Shown here: one piece after another, positions 46,451 through 59,330 of the stretch
Numbering within the stretch: position 1 is the stretch's first letter
Layout: each line of letters begins with the position of its first letter
DNA from: Hirundichthys speculiger
Taxonomy: Eukaryota; Chordata; Actinopteri; Beloniformes; Exocoetidae
Assembly (NCBI GenBank): GCA_018398805.1
Contig: JAGFBZ010000289.1
Coordinates: 3,923,001-3,987,000 of the forward strand
DNA length: 64,000 nucleotides
Reading direction: 5' to 3'
Made by a program: the position numbers and the translations under genes
The notes under the pieces: generated by a model
Told to the model about the DNA's origin: nothing
The model's input: the letters and a program-made list of their open reading frames with translations, nothing else
Database searches by the model: none

Positions 46451-49400
46451 CATGTTGATCTTCATTTTAAATATTTAATTTTATTTATTATTTTTTTGTC
46501 AAACATTTGCATTTATTGGGTTGCACTATGCTATTGTCTGTTTTTAATGGCTGATTCTCCTCTGTCACTACTGTCCTCCCCCTTTTTTTCCTCATAAGAA
46601 GCCAAAACTCCTCGAGTGTTAATGAAATGTCTGCATCATGCTTTGTTGAAACTACCAGGGATACGGGGAAAAAAAGAAAAGAATTTCAACCATTCCTTTG
46701 CAGCTGTATTCATGCATGGTGCCATATTTCAGCGGGGGAGTGCCAGTCTCTCCACTCTCCTCTATCCCCTCCTTGCATAGTTAGCTCCTCTATCAGAATT
46801 GGTGTTAAAGTTTTATGTTACCCACTTCTGAGGTACACCCAAAAAAAAAAAAAAGCACAATTAATTTGAGTCTGTGATGAGTTCAGATCTGCTCTTTCAG
46901 CAGAGAGAAAAAAAAAAAATCAAAGTATGTCACATTAAATAAGAGAGAGTAAACCGAGAATGAGGGTGAGATCAATGATTCACTATGTCCACATGAATGT
47001 ATTTATTCTTATGATTTGCAAAGTGTTGTCAGATAAATCTGGAAGTGATGAGATACACACAGAGACACATAGACAAAGCTTTTGGTTACTTTGGGATGTC
47101 CATTAAAATCAAAGTCTTAAAACCCCCCTCCCCATCCCCCAGCTCCCCCCCTTGCCTGCCCTGATTTATTAATATTTCCCCACAGTGTTGCCCACTTTCA
47201 TTCTTGCTTCCAAGTTGTTATCCCTGTCCTTTTGAATTTTTATTTGCATCCATTTAGAAATAGATGACATGCCAGCTCTCACCATCTCTTTTTTGTTTGT
47301 AAGTGATGGGCAACTCTCATCTCTCGTTTCTCTTCTTTATCCAGTAGTGATTAGTCGAGCCAAATAGCTAGAATTAGCAATGTAAATCTGCTTATCCTGC
47401 CAGCTGGAGCAGATGCTCAAATTAGGCATCGGTGCCAGATTTTCAACTGGCATGAAGCTAAGGCCAACGCCGAGGAGGAAGAGAGGAGAAAACAGGTTGA
47501 AGAGTGGAAGAGGCAAAAACGTGCTGATGACGGGGAGAAAGAAACAAAGAGAAAGACAGAATAGGAGGGATTGGGGGAAGGGGAGAGGGAGCATGGGAAT
47601 AAGAAATGGCAAATTCTTTAGTTTCAGCCAATTAGGCTGAGAAGCCACTGGTAATTAACTCTCGAGGGACCCACTGAACAGTCATGCACCTCGTTTACAT
47701 AATGAGAATGAGAGGAGAGGCTCTTTTTCCTCTTTCCTCTTTTTCTTTCTCCCTGCTTCTCTGTGGTTTTCCGTCTTTGCCCTGTTGAACCAAAGCAGAG
47801 CAGCACTTCCTCCTATTCCATATGACCGATGTCATGTAGCTCCCGCTGAGCTGTTATACCACCATGAATGGGATATTCAGAAGGATGTTAAATATTAATT
47901 GATAATGCACATTTATTGGTTATCAAATCTTTTGGAACTTTGCTATAAATGATAGACATCCTACTTTTTTTCCTTTTTTTTTAAACAATTAGATTTTTCA
48001 AATACTCTGCATGTAAAGTTGATCATGTAAATTTATGATAATCCATTTGATTTCTCCACCTGCCCTTTGGCCTGCTGCAATACCTTTAATTTCCTCCTCT
48101 GGTATGGGAAGTGATGGACTCTGGCTTAAATCCAGAAGGCTTTTACCTGACTAAAACTAAAAATAATAATAAAAAAGAAAAAAGTTGTAGTTGAAATTTT
48201 ATATATTAATATTTTTTTTTTTTTTTACAATATTTATACAATACTATACAACCATTATATACAAATATACCAAATATAGAAAAAGACTGTATGAAACCAA
48301 GAAGATCTCGTGATCAAATAGTCCTAATATTATCAGGAATGACTTCAAGTAATCATTTGCTCTTTCTGTTGCTTGCGTCTTTTTGAAGGAAATTAGCCCA
48401 CTCATCTTTACTAAGTGGAGGTATTATTTAATGCTTTGCCCTCTTCAGGTCCTGAGGTCTGGACTTACTGGGCCATTAGAAAACCTCGTCCTGACGTTTA
48501 AGCTATCAGATGGCTTCGAATTTGACTCCAGAAGATTTTGCAGAAGAGCTCATGGTTGACCTTTACAAGGTTCTCTGTGCCTGCACAATAAGCTCAAATT
48601 ATGACCCCTCCACCACCGTGCTTGACACTAGGTATGAGGTGTTTGTATTGATCCGCTGTGCTGGAGTTCTTGCCACACGTCTCACTGTTTATTATCGCCA
48701 AACATTTTCACTTTAGTCTTGTCTGCTTCAAAGGAGACTGTCCAAAAGGCGTGTGGATTAATCAAAATACAACATTAAAAACAAATGTGACCCTTTCAAA
48801 AGAATAGGCTCTCTTCTAAGTCCTGACAACATACCAAACAATAAATTCTTGTTCTTTGATTATGGTGATGAACTTCAACATTTTACATGCTAACTGAGAG
48901 CTCTTGATTCTAAGACGTAGTTTAATTACATTTTCTGTTCTATTCTGTATCTATGCCCGGATATGTAACGCTTTACAAATAAAGGAGCGGTGTAATTTCA
49001 CCTTCAAATGACTGAGTATTGTGTCTATAAATCTTTTCCACAGCAACGATACACAGATGCCCACAGAGGGCACTTTTTTTTTTTTGATAACAACCAACTG
49101 CCAAAAAACCAGAAAAGTTTGTAATAGTTTATTTGAAAAAAAAAAAATCTGGCCAAAAAATCTTTGTGAACTCTTTCCTCCTTTTAAAACAATGAACTCA
49201 TTTTTTTTTCTTTTCTTGCGCAAGGTTGAATGCAGCTCAGGGGTAGCACGCGCGTAACGTAACATGAGGAAATTCATATCTTCCGGTTGTATGTTTTTCC
49301 ATCCTCCTTCCTTAATTTTCCTCATCCTTTGATCGTAGAATTGGGATAAAAGCTTTAAGTTCTCTTCCTCTTTTATTAAAGGAAGCCTAATTTAATTAGC

Positions 49401-50107
49401 TCGCTCTGCATGAGCCTCCTATCAGGCCCTTCTGTTCATAAACCCAAGGTTTCTGACGCTCTGAGGAAGAGAAGTGAAGAAAAAAAGAGAAACTGTCTGT
49501 TGGTCTCCAAGGAGGAAGTGTCCTTTTAATCAGACTTCTGCTAAGATCCCATTACCATCTCCTGTGAGAGAAGAAGGGCAACACATAGACAGATGGACGG
49601 ACGTACGGGCGAGGAAGTACATGCCAGAATGTGCAGCGTTAAGAACACTGAGATCAGAGGGAAGCCTGCTTGACACAGTGTGGACAAAAAGGTCTCAACC
49701 ACACAAAAATAGTAATATTCTACAACACTATCGGGACTTTTATCTCTACAACATGCCCCGTTGAACTTTTGTGTGAATATTGAATTGACTTATTCTTGCA
49801 GGTATGGAAAAAATATACAGCGAGATAAAAGCAAACTGTACGTGTTTGATTTGTTTTCATGGCTCTCCTTGACATTTATCCTTTACAGCGATTGTGAGGT
49901 GTGTTAAAATCCGTCCTATAACCAACACTAACATGCGTGTAACTAACATGTGCATGAAAAATTGATTGCATCCCTTGTGTTTGCCCTGTGAATATTAACG
50001 CTGATCAGAACTGAGAGTCCACACTGTGATCAAAGAAAAGAGCAGAGAAGCCTGATGCTGTCAGTGCTGCAGCTATTGGCAGCTAAGGCCTTAATCTGAG
50101 ACAGACT
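46451..50107 (+). other. Presumed intron, no gene seen
   Basis: No supported exon. It includes a C-rich stretch (47125-47152) and poly-T runs. Repeat-poor blocks at about 47340-47460 and 49375-49445 (with AATTTAATTAGCTCGC) could be regulatory, but there is no decisive sign. Confidence 0.45.
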
Positions 50108-50586
50108 AATGTGTTGCCGTCAGCTTGTAGCAGAGATGCCGCCGTCACTTTTGATTTATACTAACGTGGTCTCCGCTATGTTATTCCACGCCACAACGCG
50201 AGAGGGACAGTCACGAATTAGCTAAACTTACTAAACTTATCTCTTGCGTTTTTCCACTTCCTCACCGGCTCGGCCGTATCCAGACCCACATTCATTGCTA
50301 TCTCCCTCCATGAATTACTAGAATATGTGCTGTCTTTGTAGTGTGGAGAACGAAAATCGTACAGATGTGGGTACTTCCTCATTTTATCGATGATGCGCTC
50401 TTTTCTACGCGGATGTAGAATTGACGAATCAGAGGCCTCCTTTCTCTCCTCTCTGCGGCACTGTCTGCGTCGACCTACAATTTTGGGTAGGTGCACCGTA
50501 GTGTCTGCGTAGAGTGGGGGGGCATCTCTGCGTTGTCTGCGTAGGTGACGCAGACGACCTGACGTTCGAGTATAAATCAGGCTTAA
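50108..50586 (-). mobile_element. Harbinger-like element carrying a MADF frame
   Basis: The right end, on the minus strand, reads GCCTGATTTATACTCGAACG followed by repeated TCTGCGT units, the form of PIF/Harbinger ends in fish. TTGATTTATACTAACG at 50153-50168 could be an internal or opposing terminus. A 3-bp TTA-type target copy is possible at the right side (GGCTTAAG), but the left boundary is unclear. About 335 bp (50108-50443) are shared, inverted, with 53868-54203 inside another element. Confidence 0.6.
50218..50496 (-). CDS. MADF-domain protein fragment of a mobile element
   Basis: A 92-residue minus-strand frame. Residues about 33-92 read ERIIDKMRKYPHLYDF, then HYKDSTYSSNSWREIAMNVG and VRKWKNARDKFSKFS. 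The spaced aromatics (Y-P-H-L-Y, S-W-R-E-I-A, W-K-N-x-R-D-K-F) are those of a MADF domain, a Myb/SANT-like DNA-binding fold. PIF/Harbinger elements encode a Myb/MADF-type accessory DNA-binding protein besides the transposase, so this is probably its N-terminal part, stopping soon after the domain. The Arg/Glu-rich start (RRRQCRREERKEAS) may be read-through of element sequence. Whether it is expressed is unknown. Confidence 0.6.
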   Translation of the reverse strand: MHLPKIVGRRRQCRREERKEASDSSILHPRRKERIIDKMRKYPHLYDFRSPHYKDSTYSSNSWREIAMNVGLDTAEPVRKWKNARDKFSKFS

Positions 50587-51194
50587 GTGTGTATCAGGAC
50601 CATACAGATTTATTTGCCCTTCTTGTCATGGTACTTTAGTAATTTTGCACTGATTGACAAACTCAAGGTGGGACACAAAACTTAACTGTTGGGATCATTT
50701 GACGTTATGGTCAAAGCATACAGTAGACAAATGAAGAAAAATATTTACCCATGGATAAAAAGAGAAGGGTAAGATGCTCTTTTATTTCCTAAGCTTAAAA
50801 GAGGAAAATATATCAGCAAAATCTTTAGATTTTATTTATTTATTTTTTTTCTGCTTCCTTCTGTTCAGAGGTGCAATAATTCCTGCTCGGAAAACCACAA
50901 CGATGTTTAGACTGGAATATGAAATTTTCACTCGGCGACGTGCCCTTTGTCTTTTCATCCAATGAAGCAAAATGGCAGATGCTATCAGAAATATTGTTTT
51001 GAGGTTCCACTGAATTCGCTTTTATTTCCAGACAACTAGAATGTGTGAAGAAGTGTGATTCAGATAATCAGAGTCAGTCAGCATAAATAAGGATCATTTG
51101 CTCTGGTGCTTGTCTTTGGTTTGTCTCATGAGTTTCTTCATGCTTGAAAGGAGCTGCTTTTGACATATCAGCGGGCAATTTTTGAAGTTATACT
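50587..51194 (+). other. Presumed intron, nothing recognised
   Basis: AT-rich, no exon or repeat recognised. Confidence 0.45.
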
Positions 51195-51395
51195 TTACAT
51201 TAAATTATGTTACCTTCATTTAACAGATGCTTTCAACCAAAGCAATTTACTAGCGAGGAACAAATTTGTAGGCAATGCAGTGTTCATTATCTTGTTCAGC
51301 GGTACTTCAGCATGTAAGGTGGAGAGGTTCAGGATCAAATCAATAACATTTTGATTGAAAGACGGCCACTCTTGTCCCCGTAGCTGCAGGAGCAC
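51195..51395 (-). repeat. Teleost dispersed repeat
   Basis: CATTTAACAGATGCTTTCAA then CCAAAGCAATTTAC is a diverged form of the common fish text for an element tail (CATTTAGCAGATGCTTTTAT type), followed by GGTTCAGGATCAAATCAAT. The reverse complement matches 33784-33826. Family not assigned. Confidence 0.5.
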
Positions 51396-53007
51396 AGATA
51401 TTTTATGTTAGTATAATAGCTAACCTCTCCTGTAACACTACAAGTTCCTCTAGCTTCCATAGCTCCATTATGATGCCTATAACCAGGGCCCCCAGCTCAG
51501 GGCCGAGACAAAATCAGCCCAGCTCCACCACTGAAAATGTGCCCAAAAAAATCAAAATTTAAAAAGAGAGTAGTTTTCTATAGCATGATGTGAGTGTTTG
51601 TGTCAGTTTAAGAATGAAATTATATTCTGTCCAGCCAGTCGACAAAGAAAATAGTAGGAATCAGACATGAGAACTCACCAAGAAAATAATGAGCAGGCTT
51701 CCTTTGTGGTCATTCCATTATTAAGTAATCTGATGAGTGCTCTGTAGTCTTGCATTTAATCACATATATCAGTGAACTTTGCCTTCATCCTCTCTGTAAT
51801 ACTTCTTGAAAGTATTTTTTCATGTTTGCAATGCTGCCAGGTTGATGACGTCTCTCCATAGATAGACGGACAAATGCGAAACTCCAAACAGCCTCACTGT
51901 CTCGCTGTGGGACTGCAGTAGTAACATATTAATCACGCATCATTTATACTTAACCACGGCGATTTAGATTGAATTCCTTCAGGTGTATGGTGTAATATTA
52001 ACATATGTAATTCGAATGTCTAAAAAGAAATAAACAGCTGAGAGCACTGTACAAGAAATTTGCAGCAAAGAAACATTTCCCGTCGTCTACAGTTCTATTG
52101 GAAAATAAGTAACCCCATTTACAAGTTCCACAGAACGATTGTTTTTATGTTATTACAGTAATGAAACACAGTGCTGCAGGTTCCTCACTTTCCCTCACTT
52201 TGCTTCAATAAATCTGGCTCATGTTTTGCCACTTAACTAACCTGTCAGTGGCGCGTAATGACAATAAAAGTAACAAATCTCTTGTGTTATTTCATAGACT
52301 GAAACGGATTTTTATTTCCTCAAGTGAACACTGTGAGACTGCACTGCAGAAATTGGTTCTGTGCGTTCCCTGACCTTGTCGGCTCTTCGTGTTCACTTCT
52401 CCAGGGATCAACATCGTGATGTCACCCCCTTCACTGCCACAGCCACTGCTGTTTATGATTACACATTTCTTTTCTTTGGCAATGTGAAGCAGCCGAATCT
52501 GACTCCTACATTACAGGATAACGTGTGTTGAAGAAGAATCAGATCTGTTATTGAACTTTCCTGATAGAACTGACAGCTGTCTCTTTAGTTTAGTCCCATG
52601 TTATCATACAGCTCAGTTTTTACAAGTAGACAGATAATATTCATTTACTGGTTGCTAGCAGGTTATCTACGGACTACACTACATGTAGAAAATTAATGAA
52701 TGTGTTTTTTTTTAAATCATTTATTTGTTTAAGAAAATGACAATGCACATGATTACTATTTACTACCCAAGTTCCAAAAATGTCAATAATAAAAAAAAAA
52801 TGCAATAATTTAAAAAATGTTTTCCTATTTTTGTCTGATATAGGATTTGAGCTGCTCTGCAGTGACGGATTTTCCTTCATGATTTTTCAAATTTATCTTT
52901 TGTTAAATTAATGAAAGGTCTGGACTACAGGCACACCAGTTCAGCAGCTACTCTGCTACGAGACTCTTCGACTATAAAGCCCTACTTTGTTAACAGGTGC
53001 AGTATGT
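51396..53007 (+). other. Presumed intron, nothing recognised
   Basis: No exon recognised. Poly-T and poly-A runs lie near 52706-52714 and 52789-52800. Confidence 0.45.
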
Positions 53008-53060
53008 CAGTGTTCCCCAACTCCGGTCCTCAAGGGCAACTGCCCTGCATGCTTTCAGCG
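53008..53060 (+). mobile_element. hAT-like terminal fragment
   Basis: CAGTGTTCCCCAACTCCGGT then CCTCAAGGGCAACTGCCCTG and CATGC matches the form of a fish hAT terminus (CAGGGGTGCCCAATCC type with CCTGCATG following). No opposite end was found. It lies inside the 178-codon frame at 52997-53533, which therefore is not a host gene. Confidence 0.5.
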
Positions 53061-53731
53061 CTGATGTTCCCTTTCCAGATGTTCAAGCTGTCCGTTTCAT
53101 AGTCACTAATGCACCCTCATACCATCTTGAGATTCAGGTTTTTGAAGGGAGTGCAGGTAACAAGGCAGGCGACCCCTCTCCTCTTCAGTCCAGAGTACAC
53201 TGTCCATGTTTATCAAAGAGCGTTTCAAACCTCCGTTGTCCAGCCACAGGACAGTTGAGTTTTATACCACTGCCTGTCTTCTCTGAGCCGCCTGACTTTT
53301 TCAGCTGGCGAGTGCGTATATCTGCTCTCCTTTGTGCCTCTCTGCACTTTCAGACAGCACAGAGGCCTGAGGGCATAATGTCAGATAGACATAACGTTAA
53401 CGTTTTGTGCTCCCGGTGCTTTATGAATGCTGAGCTGCACAGCAGGTGGTGTGTTTTTCAAGAAGAGATGGTAAGCCTGATAGATTCTTTTTTTTTTTTT
53501 TTAAATCACTATCATTCTCTGATCAGTGGGTAGCTTTTCTCCATGAAATCTCTTAGGAGTTCAACCTTTGTGCTTGATGTATGTGATAGCACCGCATGCT
53601 AGCATTGCAACCAACGATGCCTGTTGTGTGAGTAATCACCTTAGTACATCAATAAATAAAAATAAAATGAAGAAAAACAAATAAAATCAACTAAAAAAAA
53701 CTCATCCAGCAGTTCTTGTCTAGCCTGCAAC
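53061..53731 (+). other. Presumed intron, nothing recognised
   Basis: Open on the plus strand to 53533 but without a recognisable domain; a poly-T run follows at 53489-53502. Confidence 0.4.
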
Positions 53732-54354
53732 TAGGGATGCACATGGTTAACCGTTTAACCGTTAACCGGATAACAGTAACTCAAACCGATTAATACTAAC
53801 GGTCCAATTTTGTTTTTAAGCTACGTAATTCAATCAACTCATGGGGGCGTGTCGACAGGTGTAACAGGCCTCTGATTGGTCAATTCTACATCCGCGTAGA
53901 AAAAGAGCACGTCATCGAAAAAAATGAGGAAGTACCCACATCTGTACGATTCTCGTTCTCCACACTACAAAGACAGCACATATTCTAGTAATTCATGGAG
54001 GGAGATTGCAATGAATGTGAGTCTGGATACAGCTGAGACGGTGAGGAAGTGGAAAAACAAAAGAGATAAGTTTAGTAAGTTTAGCTAGTTCGTGATTGTC
54101 GCTCTTGCGTTGTGGCGTGAAATAACATAGCGGAGACGCCCTAGTATAAATCAAAAGTGACAGCGGCATCTCTGTGACAAGCTGACGGCGACACATTGCC
54201 GCGAGAGTATACACGGGGAAGTGTCCGCATGCCTCCACGACAACACGTGCAACATCGCAGCAGCCAACCCTCCCAGACTTATCGGTTAACGGTTATTAAT
54301 CGTTAAAGGGCGTCGGTTAACGGTCATAAAAAAAATCCAAAATGTGCATCCCTA
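53732..54354. mobile_element. hAT-like non-autonomous element, 623 bp
   Basis: The ends read TAGGGATGCACATGGTTAAC and TGTGCATCCCTA, a 12-bp perfect inverted repeat with GTTAACCG and CGGTTAAC units beneath both ends. The flanks CCTGCAAC and GTTGCAAC agree at six of eight positions, consistent with an aged 8-bp duplication. Its interior (53868-54203) is not hAT-like but matches the inverse of 50108-50443, including a MADF frame. Confidence 0.75.
53924..54088 (+). CDS. Second MADF frame, inside the hAT-like element
   Basis: ATG at 53924 opens a 54-residue frame, MRKYPHLYDSRSPHYKDS then SNSWREIAMNV and VRKWKNKRDKFSKFS, ending TAG. It differs from the frame at 50218-50496 at a handful of residues (Phe to Ser, Gly to Ser, Pro to Thr, Ala to Lys) and ends at the same point. 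One extra A just upstream breaks the join to the E-R-I-I-D-K start seen in the other copy. The domain frame itself has no stop. Function is unknown; it may be a fossil kept open by chance because it is short. Confidence 0.45.
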   Translation: MRKYPHLYDSRSPHYKDSTYSSNSWREIAMNVSLDTAETVRKWKNKRDKFSKFS

Positions 54355-55981
54355 GTTGCAACCTTAAGGTTCCTGAAAGATATGGCATGCACATCTAAAA
54401 CATAGAAGAAAAACATTCCCATTCCCATTTCATCTAACATGGTATATTTATTCTGCATTTTATTGTTTGCCCCATTGTCATAAATGTTCTTAATTTGTCC
54501 TCTCTTTAATTTCACATCGAGTAACTAATGAACAATTATTGACAGTTATAGTTTTAGGTGCTGAAACACTCGACATGTCAGATTCTTAATGGGGACATAT
54601 TTAAGCTTGAATATAGCAGAGTGAATGATATATTATATTTTTTTTTGCATCACCTCAATGGCTTTACAGTTTAGGAAGATGGAATTTACAGTATTTTAGT
54701 GATTGCAATCAGCATTGCTCGTTCATATTTGATAAACATGAGTTTCTAAAATGACTCTCAGACGTTACAATATGACTTTTCATATTCAGTGAGAGGCTGC
54801 CCAACAAACAAATACTGGCACATTGCAGACTTTTCCACATTCAGTATACAGTACATGCCTACACGCAGCCTGGTCAGCCATCCTCACTGTTTTGGTCTTT
54901 GATACAAATAATTAGTCTGGTCCCTCTGGATTCAACTTTGATTTCCAGGATGCAGTGCCAGTGCATGCAGAAGAACCTTCTGTTGCGCTCCTGTTGTGAT
55001 TCATCTGGTAGATTGTGTACCAGTGGAAATGGTGGTGAATGGGAAGGTATTACCCCTATTCACAACAGAGAATTTTTGTGAAGTGAATGGGTATGGCTGG
55101 CCAGGAGAGTCATCAATGTCAGACTACATCAAATGTACTTTTGTAACATTTATATGCATTTATACATGAGTCTAGATGTGTGACTGATTGGGTAGTTGTG
55201 TTTTATGTTTTTTGTTTTTTTTTTTTTTTTTTTTTTTTAAATGTGAGGCAAATCATTGATCCTACCCTTAATTGTGAGGTCACAATGTGCTGCACTCTTG
55301 TGTTTATTCAACAGCATAATTGCAGAACAGACCCAACCTGACCTGAAATGCACTCTATACTCCACTCAAGCTGAGCTCTAAATAGATAGAGGTTTAAATA
55401 CATGGTACATTGGATTGTTGCTAACGTAGCCTGAGCATAATAAAATATTTCTAATGAGGTTACTATAATCTATCAAGCAAGATAATTGCCTCTCAACATA
55501 ATACTCTTCATGGTTTATTTTTTGTAAATACAAAGAAAAACTAGTATTTACTTTTAATTTGCAGCAAACTTAAACACAAGGTCTTGGAGTTGCTTTTCAC
55601 TTCTCAGAATGGCAGTGAAGGTGCTCAAAATATTGATTTATGGGTCCTTCTGCTCTAATGCACCAGGGAGCTCTGAGGTTACCAAAATAAATAAATAAAT
55701 AAATACAGCTTATTTGAAAAGAAACTGCAGCAAGAGATTCAGCCTTTTGAAGCAGGCTTAATTTTGGACACGTAAAGATGCACTTTAAATGCTTATTATA
55801 GGTAAAAGGCCTGAAATAAGCCTAATTTTTTTTGTACCATTTAACTACTTTCTTTTCCACTTGACTTGTAAATGTTCAGTAACATAAAAGAATAAAAATA
55901 AGAAAATCATATTTAGGGAAAGGACCATTGTGGGATTAAAATGAGTCCGAGTGTATTATGGAAGTTAAAGATCGATTTATA
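54355..55981 (+). other. Presumed intron with a poly-T run
   Basis: No exon recognised. A run of 26 T at 55215-55240 and an (AAAT)n tract at 55684-55706 are the only simple repeats of note. Confidence 0.5.
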
Positions 55982-56205
55982 CAGTGATCCCTTATTTTTC
56001 GCGGTTAATGGGGACCGGCGCCCCCTCGCGTAAATCAAAATTTGTGAACTGGAGCCGTAGCCCCCCGAGTCTAAATAATGTGTTTAAAATATATTTAAAA
56101 CCCCCCAAAAAGTAGCGAGACACTGCAGTGAAACAAGACAAAGGCTCAACTGTGGTCTTTCTGTTACCCTCACAGCCTCTGGTCTCTGAACCGTAGTAAA
56201 GAAAC
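55982..56205 (-). mobile_element. Truncated, inverted Tigger-like copy
   Basis: Starts CAGTGATCCCTTATTTTTCG after TA (55980-55981) and continues GGACCGGCGCCCCC, GTAGCGAGACACTGCAGTGA, AACAAGACAAAGGCTCA and CTCTGAACCGTAGTAAAG. All of this is the reverse complement of 5295-5510. Homology stops near 56205, so the other end is lost. Confidence 0.8.
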
Positions 56206-58739
56206 CGCTGGTTAGGGTTAGGGGTCGTGCATGGCCCTACGTGCGCAGCTGCTACGCAGAAGCATGAATCAGTCTTAAATAACCATTACTAGGTTTTCTA
56301 AGATTTATTTTTGTTTGGTCTCTTCCTTAGTCAGTCTTTCATCTTCTCTTCCATCAGTACTTAAGTAAGGCACCATAGTTGATTCTGCCATGATGTCTGC
56401 AGTAGCTCTGTGAGCTGGTTTCATCGCAGATGTAAGACACAAAACTGTAAGTGATCAACAGCTGTCCGGCCGGGACGGGAGCCGGAGCTCGCTCTTGTGT
56501 GGCTTTTGCCGACACGGAAAGTAAGAAAAACATAAGCAGATATACCTTCAAACGAAATTGAAACCAAATCTTTATCATGACAACTTTCCTCGTTCAGCTT
56601 TAAAGTTAGCATTGGAGCACTCGAAAATGTTATTCCACTTCATTTATTTTAAAATAAATTACTAAAGTAGCTTTAACTTACTTTAAGTGCTTAGAACGCA
56701 TTTATAGAAGGCTGTTAGTACATGTATCTTCTTCCATTCACCGCCACCTTGATAGAGGTTGGTACAAGTTGACAGTATCCCACAAACTACTGTCAATAGA
56801 GTTCATGGCCTCTTTTTCCAACACTTGCTTATGATCCAGTTCTCAGCAGAGGCCATGACCTCTGCCCCTCTTGAAACTATTTACATTAGTTTGCCCAACA
56901 GCTGTAGTCGACTTGTATGGATTTATAGGAAGGTGGACTTGACAAGCACCGTAATAATGGCTGCTCTGTTTCCCGTAATGCAAAGTTCTCAGTGGATAAA
57001 TCATTACAAGCAAAATACAGCAAGATGCTTCAGAAGCATTTCTGTAACACCAGATGAGATCACGCTCACCTTCAATTTCTATAAAAGGCGACAGACCATG
57101 TCAGGTATGTCATTAGTCTGGCAATATATGTAATTTAAAGCCCAAAAACATTTTCTTTACAATTAATTTCATTTGTGCTTTCCATTTTCTATTTTCTTCT
57201 GTGGCAGCCCAGTAGTGTTATTGATCATTTCAGCCATCGCCTTCTTACTACCATTTAGTCCTTTTTTATTTTCTATTATTTTTTTCCCCTATCCGTTTCT
57301 TACCAAGTAGGCCAGGGCTGCATAAACACCAGTGAAATAGCTTTCTTTATGTTTAGTTAAGAAGATATTGATTGCCTCACATTTCAATAGCTGCGATACA
57401 GAGTCTCAAAACTGGTAGAAGTAAAGTTGTACATTCTCTGTCTGCAGCTTCAATCAAAAACAAAATAAATTATATATTTGTCATCCTGTCATTAAACTGT
57501 ATGTTTTAATTGCATCAATTTGTTTTGCACTAAAACTTGCAGGCATCAGTTTAAAAATGTTACTTTAGGCTCAGTGTTATTAGCCTATTCATAATGGGAG
57601 TTGAATTTGAAATCTGACTGAGTACGCTGAAATATGGATAAATACATTCAAACGTATTATATTGCAGTATTAGAAATGGTTAAAAAAAAAACACAATTTC
57701 ACATTGAAGTATCAGAGATTAAATGAGTGTATTTGTGGATAATTTGAGCTGAGGGCAACGTGGGATAGTGAGGCACTTTCGCAAGGCCCCTTGTGAATGT
57801 GCGTCGCTACGGCATCAAGTCACCTGCACCATTGAGAATTAACATCCACCTCATTACCTGCCAGCAGCAGGACATGAAAACAATGCATGTAAAATCAGAT
57901 TTTCCTGATCACTGACTCACCTCTGCAGAAAGCGGATACCGTGTAAGTCCAACCCAAGCAGATAAACTGAGATTGCTAAACAAATGTGCTGATTTGGAAA
58001 CATTTGCTTCCCATTTACTTGCAGTGGCAAACCCACACACGGAGATGATTTGTAATCTTTTGCACTTATTTTGGTTTTTACATAACATTCCATTGCACTT
58101 TTGTTTTGAGTCAATGCTGCTCGGGCACTGTAAGAATCTAGATGAGCTTTTCTGACTAAATGCATGTTTACAAGTTAACACACACTGTTGCACACACATC
58201 ACACACACACAGTCGAATGCACTGGTACAAATACATACTGTGTTTCTCATACCGTTGTTTATTGTCTCCCGTCGTAGCTTGCGCTCGTTGGAACCGGCAG
58301 CAGCTGCCGGCTGACATAAAGCTGCATTAAGAAGTCTCGTCATTGTGCCTTTATTACCACTGTAAAGATATTGTCAGTTTTGCCTCATCCTGTTTTGCTC
58401 AAACGCCTGAGGCAATTTAGATTGATTCTGACAGAAAAAGTCCACACATTTGGTGTCCAGAAGTTTTTTTCTTTTTTTTTTTTCAGCCAGCTGCAGACAT
58501 AAAATCACTAAAACAGCAGGGAAAATGGACTGGAAAATAAAGCCAACTATTGTTAATACTATGAAAGAAATCATGTCTTCAGTGTCAATCTTTTAACAAG
58601 GAAAACCTGTGCTGAAGTCAATGCCGATCATCTTCACTCTCACCTCCCTTAAACATTCCTAGTATTAGTCTGTCTCAGGGATAAATATTATATATTTCTT
58701 TCAGATTTTGTCACCTGTTGCTTGTTTCAGTAGTCTCAT
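56206..58739 (+). other. Presumed intron, no gene seen
   Basis: No supported exon. The 124-codon frame at 56759-57133 has no recognised domain. A short hairpin-capable CCGGCAGCAGCTGCCGG lies near 58292-58308. Confidence 0.45.
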
Positions 58740-59330
58740 AAAGCTCTGGCCACACTGAGTTTAATATCATTAAAAATCCATCTGTATTCTGCATCGATGA
58801 GCTGTAACGGAGACAACAGGATTGTGCAAGTGACTCCCAAGGATGCACTGAGAATGAACTATCGTTTAATCTTTCAGCGACTGCTACCAAAGGCCGCCTG
58901 CCCCATCATGCAAAATGATCGCCTTTACAGATTGGTATGTCAACCCATTTGACAGTTTTCATCCCCAACAACCAGTCACGCTAAATAATAGGCTGCACTG
59001 GCCACCAGTTACAATGCCATTTCCGTTATGGCAGCCACGCTTGATAGAATATCTTGAGTTGTTTGTCACCTAGCTTGGGATGCAACAACCCTCCTTGAGC
59101 ACCCCGTGAGCCTCTCCTGGATAAAACTCATTATCCCAGTCTGCTGCTCTTCAGGAAAACTCATTATCCCATCCGTCACCAGTGGACTCTTAGACAACTG
59201 GATGAATATGCCCTCTCATCTTTTAATTAGATCGCTTTGCCTAGAGTTTGTGGAAGAGCACAACAGCAGCCAACGCAGCTAAATCAGTGGTAATTATCTA
59301 TCTAATATGACATGTTTAGTTTGACATTTG
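58740..59330. promoter_or_regulatory. Possible conserved intronic block
   Basis: About 600 bp without simple repeats or recognised transposons, with balanced composition and AT-rich cores such as TTTTAATTAGATCG (59221-59234). No frame with a domain is present. Its quiet character contrasts with the repeat-loaded surroundings. Regulatory role is a guess. Confidence 0.3.

Noticed and set aside
52997..53533. 178-codon plus-strand frame
   Set aside because: Its start overlaps a hAT-like terminal repeat, it has no recognisable domain, and it ends in a poly-T run.
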